This document shows positions 1 to 6,242 of a stretch of 7,566 bases of DNA, piece after piece. The notes beneath the pieces were generated by a model. That model did not search any database and was not told the origin of the DNA. It worked only from the letters and a program-made list of their open reading frames with translations. Position 1 is the first letter of the stretch, and each line of letters starts with the position of its first letter. This DNA is from an uncultured Lachnospiraceae bacterium (GTDB lineage Bacteria; Bacillota; Clostridia; Lachnospirales; Lachnospiraceae): contig CAJTUC010000065.1 in the NCBI GenBank assembly GCA_910579395.1, positions 1 to 7,566 on the forward strand. The letters run 5' to 3'. The translations under genes and the position numbers were made by a program.

Positions 1-2
1 AT

Positions 3-49
3 AAGACTGGAGCAAATCTGTTTCTATCATACAGGTTTGCTCCAGTTTT
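3..49 (+). terminator. Probable intrinsic terminator hairpin at the left edge
   Basis: The arms at 6-21 and 31-46 pair over 16 positions, with 15 Watson-Crick pairs and one G-T wobble (17/35), around a 9-base loop. Three further pairs (5/47 wobble, 4/48, 3/49) can extend the base. TTTT at 46-49 follows the stem. A long stem followed by a T run is the form of a Rho-independent terminator, presumably for a gene ending left of the window. The T run is short and AT flanks lie on both sides, so it could be weak or act in both directions. It overlaps the TTG at 37 that nominally opens the RTX reading frame, which argues against that start. Confidence 0.6.
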
Positions 50-3000
50 GTATAGGTACGCACTATCTACCGTTTACTAATACAAAGAGAGTTGGATCAA
101 ATTGTGGTTATGGAAATTACCTTTCGTTGGACGATTTTGTTTCGGCAAAGTTAATGGGAGAAAGCACAGGAGTATCAGAGAATGTAATTATTTTTTGCCC
201 GGGAGAAGTTGATCCTAACAAGGTTTTTGCGACAACAGAAATTGACAAAATATTTTCTAATGATTCATTTAAATATATTAATGGCATATCAAAAGAGGAG
301 TTATATGCGATTTATTGTTCGGGAGAAGAAGGGAAAAATACAGTATTTCAGATTATAAGCAGGACATCCCAAGAGGTTGTGGGAAATTCTATGGAATTGA
401 ATGCACAGGCAGAAGCTCTTAGAATGGCATTTGGAGAAAATGGTATTTTGAATAGTTTAAGTAGTGATTTTATAATAAATGTCTGTTTCGATTCGCAAGG
501 AAATCAAATTGGTATGGAGTTATTTTCCTGCCGAAAAAATTCTTCCTTGTTTTCTGATTATACTGGAGAGCGCTATATAATAAATGGTTCAGGTGGAGAT
601 GTTGCATTTAAGACAGAATATTCACGTTACATGAATTATGCAGATGACATTACTATGGAATTGGAATTTGGGGCGGAATATAATAATTTGACAGCAGTTG
701 AAAAATTGCAGGCAAAAGAGCTCGAATTTTATGTGCATAATATAAGTGTAGCAGATAAAGAGTTGCTGTCTTCAACAACGCTGAAATATCTGGAGGGATC
801 TAAAAAAACAGTAGAAGAATTATCGGTGGTCGATAAACAGATTATTAATTTGTGTAGTGGTTTATCGATTGAGAATGCTAAAGGTATTAAACAGGCAAAT
901 GAATTTCTGAAATCAATACAATCGTCGGAAAAGTTTGCACAGCTTGTAAAAGGAGCAAAAGTTGCAGGCAGGTTGGTTGAAGCAACAATCATAGCAATAA
1001 CAGTAGTAGATACAGTAAATCGTGCAAATGAAGCAATAGAGAGTGGCAGACCATATGAGGCGGCAGGAATTGTAGTAGGTTCATGCTCAGATTTGGCAAT
1101 TACATTTCTGGGGGGCGAAGCATTGACGGAGGTATTATTACCGTATTTTGCAGGTGCTGGTATGGCGATTGCAGGACCAGCTGGTGCGGTTATAGGTGGA
1201 TTGGTCGCAGGTGTAATAGGATTTGGTACTTCTTCATTTGTAGGTGGATTAGTAGATGATTTAGTAGAAGATTTTTTTAGCCTTTTAGATGACCTTTTCT
1301 CGGATGCCAGCACAGCAGTCCGTTATGTGGCGGATCCTCTTGTTATCGACTTGGATGGAGACGGTTTTGAATTATTATCTTTGTCTAATGGCGTTTATTT
1401 TAATGAAAATGCGGAGGGGCTTAGAGAGAAAACACAGTGGGTAACGCCGGATGACGCCCTGCTTGCAATCGACTTGAATGGTGACGGTATCATCAACGAT
1501 GGTTCAGAATTATTCGGAACATCAACAATACTGGCAGACGGTTCTAAAGCAAGAAACGGATTTGAGGCATTGGCGCAGTATGATGAGAATGGTGATGGTA
1601 TCATTGATGAAAAAGATACCGCGTATTCCCAATTATTGGTATGGCGTGATGCGAACAGTGACGGAGTTTCCCAGGCAGAGGAACTGGTATCCTTACAGGA
1701 AGCGGGTATCCAGTCGATTTCTTTAATACATTATGACGAGGGTGGCAGGCAGGTTGCTGGGATTGCGTTCAACGATGGAAGGACGAGCAAGATTGGAGAA
1801 TTTAATTTTGAAGCCCAGTTGTATAATACTAAAGAGTTAGAAGAGATTGAGATTTCAGAAGAAATCAGGGCGCTTGCCAATGTGCGTGCGATTGGAAATG
1901 TTGCTTCCTTACATACAATGATGCAGGCCGATGAAAGCGGAATCTTGAAGGGTTATGTGATGGCATTTGCACAAGCGGAAACGACGGCCGAGAAGGAAGA
2001 ACTTCTTACGAAAATCCTATATAGGATTGCCGGTGCGGAAAATGTGGCGTCAAATAGTAGAGGCGGGCAGTTTGATGCTCAGAAACTTACTGTTATTGAG
2101 GCTTTTATGGGCAGAAATTTTGTTGGAACAGCCGGAAGCAATCCTGTGAATACGGCGGCAACGATTTTGGAAGGCGTGTATTCTGATATTTATGAGATTT
2201 ATTATAATCTGATGAACGCCGAGACTGCCCTGAAGGATTATCTTGGAATGACATTCTGGATAAACGATGAAAATGGAGATAGATACCTTGATACTTCTTT
2301 CTTTTATGCGTATGTGGATTATTGCCGTAAAGAAGGAAATGATATGACATCCGCGGTAGCTGATATGGGCCGGTATATTGCGGCGGTTAATGCTACAAAT
2401 AAGGGGAACTTTATAGATTATTTGTCTTTATATGAAGATAATATTGAATATATTGAGGCAATCAAGGATTATTGTCCGGAGAATGTACTGATTGGAATTG
2501 ATAAAGGGGAAACGTTAAGGGCTACTGTTCAAGATACATATTTGATTGGAGTAGGCGGTGATAATTCTCTATATGGTGGGAATGGAAACGATTATCTTAG
2601 AGGTAGTAAGGGGGATGATTATCTATTTGGTGGGGCGGGAAGAGACACCTACCGCTTCGACCTTGGCTGGGGAAAGGACAGGATCAATAACTATGACACG
2701 GGAAGCGGCCGTATCCATGACTGTATAGAGTTCGGTGAAGGGATCCGCGGGGAGGACCTGCGCCTTGTAAGGAGCGGGAATGACCTGTTCATCACGCATA
2801 AAGAGAGCGGGGATCAGATAGAGGTGGACAATGCTTACTGGTATTCGGACGGCAGATATTTCCTTGAGAAGATAAGATTCGCTGACGGGACCGAATGGGG
2901 GCTGGAAGAGATCGCGGAGAAAGTGGCGGAAGCGGTCGGGACTGGAAGCAGCGGAGACGACAGGCTGGATGGCTATGGAGACAGCTACGGGTACAGCAGT

Positions 3001-4083
3001 AATGAGACCTTCCATGGAGGAGCAGGGAACGACACGATCAACGGTAACGGCGGAGACGACATCCTCTATGGAGAAGAGGGAGATGACAGCCTCTATGGAG
3101 GAGTCGGTGACGATTATCTGGAAGGAGGGACAGGGAACGATTACCTTTACGGCGGGGAAGGAAAGGACACCTACCGCTTCGACCTGGGATGGGGAGCAGA
3201 TACAATCTATAACTATGACCTGAGCAGTGACCGAATTTATGACCAGATTGAATTTGGCATGGGGATTTATGCAAAAAATCTTGCACTGGCAAGAAAATCT
3301 AACGACCTTGTCATTACTGACGTATCTGGTGGAGACACTATTACAATACGCGATGCGTATTATTACACAGATGAACGGTGCCAAATAGAGAATATTATCT
3401 TTGCAGATGGAACGAAAGGAACGATTGATTATGACCATACGGAAATCGTTCTGGAAGAGCCGGAAATAGAAGAGATGGAAAGAAAAGAGCCAGAAATGCA
3501 AGAATCTGTTGCGGATATGGAAAGCCTGACTGATTCTGGAGCGGCATTATTGACGGCAATTCTGACTGTTTCCGAAGAGGATATGATAGAAACAGACTCT
3601 CTGCCGGAATTACCGATTGCGGATATTATGGTGGAAGATCCGGATGTTCATGATGAAGAAGTATTGAATGATCCGGAAGGCATGATTATCAATGATAAGA
3701 AAATCAGTTCAGCAGAAGAAGAAACATCATCAGTTGAAATAACATCATCAGTTGAAATAATATCATCCAATGAAATTGTGGAAAACGATACAGACATTAT
3801 GGATATTGGAAGTTCGACAGATACAAGCGCTGCTTTGCTTACAGAAGTTCTGACTGTAGAGGCGGCAGAAAATGAGGATATTGTTGATACAGAAAATTAT
3901 GTTCTTACAGATATTATGGCGGAAGATAATTCCTCAAATATGGATGAATCTACGGATCTGCAGGTGATGCTGATGGTACAGGAGTTATCGGGTTCTGCGG
4001 ATAACAATATCTGTTCAAATGATATGGAAGATAATATCTATGAAATGCCATTATTTACGGAACAGTTTGCGGTAGCGGAGTAG
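37..4083 (+). CDS. Large RTX calcium-binding protein with FrpC-type self-processing module; T1SS substrate
   Basis: This is a predicted secreted calcium-binding protein and the evident cargo of the downstream exporter. Residues ~1-350 match no family I recognise. Residues ~354-406 are hydrophobic and rich in Gly/Ala, like a glycine zipper. From Asp433-Pro434 to about 605 runs a module like the self-processing module of Neisseria FrpC, with DxDxDG-type loops at 438, 479, 516 and 538. Residues ~612-700 form a helical linker common in RTX proteins (LYRIAG at 661-666, SRGGQFD at 674-680). RTX nonapeptides lie at 840-870 and 994-1044, each followed by an HCBP-related module ending in FADGT (948 and 1122). 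Residues ~1130-1348 are an acidic tail that should end in an uncleaved secretion signal. The start is unresolved: TTG at 37 sits in a hairpin with no ribosome binding site, the first ATG is at 154 (also poorly led), and the frame is open to base 1. The end is firm. The exporter gene begins 11 bases later. The biological role (toxin, adhesin or other) is unknown. Confidence 0.88.
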   Translation: MLQFCIGTHYLPFTNTKRVGSNCGYGNYLSLDDFVSAKLMGESTGVSENVIIFCPGEVDPNKVFATTEIDKIFSNDSFKYINGISKEELYAIYCSGEEGKNTVFQIISRTSQEVVGNSMELNAQAEALRMAFGENGILNSLSSDFIINVCFDSQGNQIGMELFSCRKNSSLFSDYTGERYIINGSGGDVAFKTEYSRYMNYADDITMELEFGAEYNNLTAVEKLQAKELEFYVHNISVADKELLSSTTLKYLEGSKKTVEELSVVDKQIINLCSGLSIENAKGIKQANEFLKSIQSSEKFAQLVKGAKVAGRLVEATIIAITVVDTVNRANEAIESGRPYEAAGIVVGSCSDLAITFLGGEALTEVLLPYFAGAGMAIAGPAGAVIGGLVAGVIGFGTSSFVGGLVDDLVEDFFSLLDDLFSDASTAVRYVADPLVIDLDGDGFELLSLSNGVYFNENAEGLREKTQWVTPDDALLAIDLNGDGIINDGSELFGTSTILADGSKARNGFEALAQYDENGDGIIDEKDTAYSQLLVWRDANSDGVSQAEELVSLQEAGIQSISLIHYDEGGRQVAGIAFNDGRTSKIGEFNFEAQLYNTKELEEIEISEEIRALANVRAIGNVASLHTMMQADESGILKGYVMAFAQAETTAEKEELLTKILYRIAGAENVASNSRGGQFDAQKLTVIEAFMGRNFVGTAGSNPVNTAATILEGVYSDIYEIYYNLMNAETALKDYLGMTFWINDENGDRYLDTSFFYAYVDYCRKEGNDMTSAVADMGRYIAAVNATNKGNFIDYLSLYEDNIEYIEAIKDYCPENVLIGIDKGETLRATVQDTYLIGVGGDNSLYGGNGNDYLRGSKGDDYLFGGAGRDTYRFDLGWGKDRINNYDTGSGRIHDCIEFGEGIRGEDLRLVRSGNDLFITHKESGDQIEVDNAYWYSDGRYFLEKIRFADGTEWGLEEIAEKVAEAVGTGSSGDDRLDGYGDSYGYSSNETFHGGAGNDTINGNGGDDILYGEEGDDSLYGGVGDDYLEGGTGNDYLYGGEGKDTYRFDLGWGADTIYNYDLSSDRIYDQIEFGMGIYAKNLALARKSNDLVITDVSGGDTITIRDAYYYTDERCQIENIIFADGTKGTIDYDHTEIVLEEPEIEEMERKEPEMQESVADMESLTDSGAALLTAILTVSEEDMIETDSLPELPIADIMVEDPDVHDEEVLNDPEGMIINDKKISSAEEETSSVEITSSVEIISSNEIVENDTDIMDIGSSTDTSAALLTEVLTVEAAENEDIVDTENYVLTDIMAEDNSSNMDESTDLQVMLMVQELSGSADNNICSNDMEDNIYEMPLFTEQFAVAE
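1333..1850 (+). other. FrpC-like calcium-dependent self-processing module within the RTX protein
   Basis: The segment opens with Asp433-Pro434, followed by LVIDLDGDGFELL. It continues through a WVTPDDALLAIDLNGDG block, a GSELFG block, and two further calcium loops starting at Asp516 and Asp538 (the latter within VWRDANSDGVS). From memory, this order matches the meningococcal FrpC module. There, calcium triggers cleavage of the Asp-Pro bond, and the freed aspartate can form an isopeptide bond to a lysine. The Asp-Pro pair and the acidic loops are visible in the sequence; activity is inferred. The right boundary is approximate. Confidence 0.7.
2554..2646 (+). repeat. RTX nonapeptide block 1
   Basis: Residues 840-870 hold about three GGxGxDxUx-type nonapeptides, for example GGNGNDYLR and GSKGDDYLF. 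These form calcium-binding parallel beta-roll turns in haemolysin-type proteins. The block runs directly into the first HCBP-related module (from Asp870 to about residue 955). It is shorter than block 2, and most of it uses AT-rich codons like the upstream part of the gene. Confidence 0.85.
2644..2900 (+). repeat. HCBP-related module, copy A of a 522-bp-spaced repeat
   Basis: Residues 870-954, from DTYRFDLGWG to FADGTEW, match the haemolysin-type calcium-binding related domain that often follows RTX repeats. The same module recurs at residues 1044-1128 at an offset of exactly 174 residues (522 bp), with no gap needed from the DTYRF motif to the FADGT motif. The first 20 bases (2644-2663) are identical to 3166-3185; similarity then decays. 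Confidence 0.8.
3016..3168 (+). repeat. RTX nonapeptide block 2
   Basis: Residues 994-1044 hold five to six tandem nonapeptides of the GGxGxDxUx type, such as GGAGNDTIN, GNGGDDILY, GEEGDDSLY, GGVGDDYLE and GGTGNDYLY. This is the main predicted calcium beta-roll. It uses GC-richer codons (GAC, GGA, GGG) than block 1 and sits inside the compositionally distinct cassette. The second HCBP-related module follows from Asp1044. Confidence 0.9.
3166..3422 (+). repeat. HCBP-related module, copy B of the 522-bp-spaced repeat
   Basis: Residues 1044-1128 repeat copy A (DTYRFDLGWG, then NYD, IEFG, a DAYYY/NAYWY-type block and FADGT). Codon use changes inside this copy: the first ~60 bases are GC-rich like copy A, while the part after about 3225 returns to AT-rich codons. 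That makes it a mosaic of two sources or of two evolutionary histories. Confidence 0.8.
3523..3963 (+). repeat. Degenerate 96-residue duplication in the acidic C-terminal tail
   Basis: The segment starting SLTDSGAALLTAILTV at residue 1163 recurs as SSTDTSAALLTEVLTV at 1259. The later motif ADIMVED (1195) recurs as TDIMAED (1291). Both pairs are offset by exactly 96 residues (288 bp), so the copies align without gaps. A third, weaker start (STDLQVMLMVQEL) begins at 1305. The tail is rich in Glu and Asp and precedes the putative C-terminal secretion signal. Confidence 0.65.
3724..3777 (+). repeat. 18-bp tandem repeat, three copies
   Basis: Copies at 3724-3741 and 3742-3759 are identical (ACATCATCAGTTGAAATA); the copy at 3760-3777 is diverged. 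They encode TSSVEI, TSSVEI and ISSNEI. Because the unit is in frame, slippage here would change the acidic tail by six residues without breaking the gene. Confidence 0.9.
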
Positions 4084-4087
4084 GAGG
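4082..4087 (+). promoter_or_regulatory. Ribosome binding site deciding the exporter's GTG start
   Basis: AGGAGG overlaps the TAG stop of the RTX gene and lies seven bases before the GTG at 4095. It is a full-consensus site and supports a GTG start. The upstream gene's stop and this site share bases, so translation of the two genes is likely coupled. Confidence 0.85.
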
Positions 4088-4094
4088 AAACAGG

Positions 4095-6242
4095 GTGGAG
4101 AAGAGCAGTGAGATCAGGTCAGCCGTTTATTGTTTTTTAACATTGGCTAAATATCTGGGGGTTGCGGTTAATGAAACAGATTTATCCGGGGTGATAGAAG
4201 CGTCTCATACGGATGAAGGAGAGATACTGCTTTTAAAATTTGCTACGAAATATAGGCTGAAATCGAGGCTTGTTGTATGGAAGAATAAGAAAAAACTTGA
4301 AAAAATGGCGGGTGTTTTGCCTGTAATTGCAAAAGACAGAGAGAATCACTTTTTTATCCTTGCCAAACTCCAGGAAAATAAAGCGGTTATTATATCGGAT
4401 GAAATGCACCGGCCGCAATCAATTACCATTGAAGAATTTATGGAACAATGGAGTGGAACGATTGTTTTGGTCGCCAAAAAAGGCGGAGAAACAGCGGAAA
4501 CGTTTTTTAGTTTTAAATGGTTCATTCCTACAATTTTAAAATTTAAGAGGGAATTTCTTCTTGTAGTTCTCGCCGCATTTGTGGTACAGCTTTTAGGGGT
4601 GCTGACGCCGATTATGACGCAGGTCGTAGTAGATAAGGTATTGTCTCATCATACCTTATCTACGTTGAATGTTTTGGCAGTCGGTATTGCAATTGTGTAT
4701 CTGTACGACCTGATCTTATCATTGGCCAGAGGTTATCTGTTCACACACACGACGAACAGAATCGATGTCATGTTAAGTCAGAGGTTGTTTCATCATTTAT
4801 TTGATTTGCCGCTGCGGTATTTTGAATCCAGAAGAGCAGGAGAGACAGTTGCGAGAGTGAGAGAACTGGATACGATTCGGCAGTTTCTTACAGGAACGCC
4901 ATTGTCATCACTGATAGACCTTTTTTTCATTATTGTATATATTGTTGTCCTGTTCCTGTACAGCACGTCATTAACTTGGTTAGTCATTGCTTCTGTTCCC
5001 GTATATGCGCTTTTGTCGCTAATCGTTACACCTTTGTTTAAGAAGCGGTTGGATGAAAAATTCAATGCAGGTGCGGAGACAAGTTCTTTTTTAGTAGAAT
5101 CAATTCAGGGAGTACAGACAGTCAAAGCATTTGCGCTGGAAAATAAGTTCGAGGAGAAATGGGGGGATTTGCAGGCAGATTATGTGAAAGCTGGATATCG
5201 AACATCGATGGTCTCACATACGTCAGGAACAATTGCGCAGTTCGTTCAGAAAATCTTTGATCTGCTCATTCTTTATTTCGGAGCATTAGAGGTGATGAAT
5301 GGCGCTTTTTCAGTGGGGCAGCTTGTAGCATTTCGGATGCTGTCGGGAAGAATCAGCGGACCGGTTCTGCGTTTGGTGCAATTATGGCAGGAATATCAAC
5401 AGGCTTCTTTGTCAGTCAGGAGAATAGGGGATATTTTCAATTCTCCAACAGAAGTGAAAAGTTCGATTCAAATAACAAATCTTCCGGCATTGCAGGGGAA
5501 GATTCGGTTTGATAGAGTACACTTCCGATATAAGGCTGATGGGCCGGAAGCAATTAAAGACATGAGTTTTCTCATAGAACCGGGCAGTATTATCGGGGTT
5601 GTCGGAAGGAGCGGCTCCGGTAAAAGTACGATTTCCAAGCTGATTCAGAGACTTTACATACCGGAAATGGGAAAAATAACAATTGACGGGATGGATATTT
5701 CCATGATTGAGCCACGCCAGCTGCGGCGGCAGATAGGTGTTGTTTTGCAGGAAAACTTTATGTTCAATGGCAGTGTTCGGGATAACATCGCCATTCATAT
5801 GAAATCAGCTTCTTTTGAACAAATCATGGGAGCAGCTCAGATTGCAGGAGCCCATGATTTTATTATGGAACTTACAAATGGCTATGATACAATGATTGGC
5901 GAAAAGGGTGTAGGACTTTCCGGCGGACAGAAACAGCGAATTGCAATCGCGAGAGCGATTCTGGCTAATCCGGGGATTTTGATATTTGATGAGGCAACGT
6001 CGGCCCTTGACTACGAATCAGAAAGCATCATTCAGAATAATCTGAAAAAAATCTGCAAAGGCAGAACCGTGTTGATCATTGCGCACAGACTGTCTACATT
6101 GAAGGATGCGGACAAAATTATGGTGATTGACTCCGGTAATCTGGCAGAATACGATACCCATGAGAATTTATTACAGAAAAAAGGTATTTATTATCATCTT
6201 TACCGCAGACAACTAAGGGGGAATATCGATGGACAGGCATAA
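4095..6242 (+). CDS. HlyB-type T1SS ABC exporter with a degenerate C39-like domain
   Basis: This is an inner-membrane ATPase/permease that should energise one-step export of the RTX protein. At 715 aa it is close to the 707 aa of E. coli HlyB. Residues 1-130 form a C39-like domain. The position of the catalytic Cys is Ser9 (Tyr9 in HlyB, by my recalled alignment), while His85 and Asp102 remain, so it should bind cargo rather than cleave a leader. Residues ~140-440 are the transmembrane domain, with HlyB-like WFIP, VVDKVL, STLNV, YFESRRAGETVARVREL and FLTG stretches. The ATPase domain shows Walker A GRSGSGKST (504-512), Q-loop Gln552, signature LSGGQ (608-612), Walker B ILIFDE (628-633), D-loop SALD (636-639) and H-loop His664. 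All key ATPase residues are present. The GTG start is supported by the ribosome binding site and by an N-terminus collinear with HlyB. It overlaps the adaptor gene by 14 bases. Confidence 0.95.
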   Translation: MEKSSEIRSAVYCFLTLAKYLGVAVNETDLSGVIEASHTDEGEILLLKFATKYRLKSRLVVWKNKKKLEKMAGVLPVIAKDRENHFFILAKLQENKAVIISDEMHRPQSITIEEFMEQWSGTIVLVAKKGGETAETFFSFKWFIPTILKFKREFLLVVLAAFVVQLLGVLTPIMTQVVVDKVLSHHTLSTLNVLAVGIAIVYLYDLILSLARGYLFTHTTNRIDVMLSQRLFHHLFDLPLRYFESRRAGETVARVRELDTIRQFLTGTPLSSLIDLFFIIVYIVVLFLYSTSLTWLVIASVPVYALLSLIVTPLFKKRLDEKFNAGAETSSFLVESIQGVQTVKAFALENKFEEKWGDLQADYVKAGYRTSMVSHTSGTIAQFVQKIFDLLILYFGALEVMNGAFSVGQLVAFRMLSGRISGPVLRLVQLWQEYQQASLSVRRIGDIFNSPTEVKSSIQITNLPALQGKIRFDRVHFRYKADGPEAIKDMSFLIEPGSIIGVVGRSGSGKSTISKLIQRLYIPEMGKITIDGMDISMIEPRQLRRQIGVVLQENFMFNGSVRDNIAIHMKSASFEQIMGAAQIAGAHDFIMELTNGYDTMIGEKGVGLSGGQKQRIAIARAILANPGILIFDEATSALDYESESIIQNNLKKICKGRTVLIIAHRLSTLKDADKIMVIDSGNLAEYDTHENLLQKKGIYYHLYRRQLRGNIDGQA
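4629..4663 (+). other. Perfect 13-bp inverted repeat inside the exporter gene
   Basis: GTAGATAAGGTAT at 4629-4641 and its exact reverse complement at 4651-4663 flank a 9-base loop. It lies in the codons for VDKVLSHHTLSTL, about 535 bases into the exporter gene. No T run follows, so it does not look like a terminator. It could be an mRNA structure, a protein site on DNA, or a coincidence of codon choice. Confidence 0.6.
6215..6222 (+). promoter_or_regulatory. Ribosome binding site for the adaptor gene
   Basis: AAGGGGGA lies six bases before the ATG at 6229, inside the last codons of the exporter gene. It supports the overlapping ATG start and translational coupling of exporter and adaptor. 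Confidence 0.8.

Noticed and set aside
50..153. Promoter for the RTX operon
   Set aside because: The stretch is AT-rich and contains loose TATA-like and TTG-like words, but no -35/-10 pair with proper spacing stood out, so no promoter is called.
729..1313. 194-codon open frame on the - strand
   Set aside because: It is the shadow of the RTX gene's N-terminal part. Its Pro/Ala/Thr-rich product mirrors the Gly/Ala-rich hydrophobic segment of the sense strand.
2013..2028. Perfect 16-bp palindrome AATCCTATATAGGATT
   Set aside because: It has 8-bp arms and no loop, so about 0.1 such sites are expected by chance in this window. It lies in codons for the conserved ILYRIAG motif and has no partner sites.
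2623..3501. 292-codon open frame on the - strand across the RTX repeats
   Set aside because: It is antisense to well-supported RTX and HCBP codons. Glycine/aspartate-rich GC codons rarely give stops on the opposite strand; the product has no recognisable domain and no ribosome binding site of note.
4095..4490. Active C39 leader peptidase / bacteriocin exporter
   Set aside because: No DCG motif or catalytic Cys is present at the expected place, and the cargo next door is a large RTX protein with no double-glycine leader.
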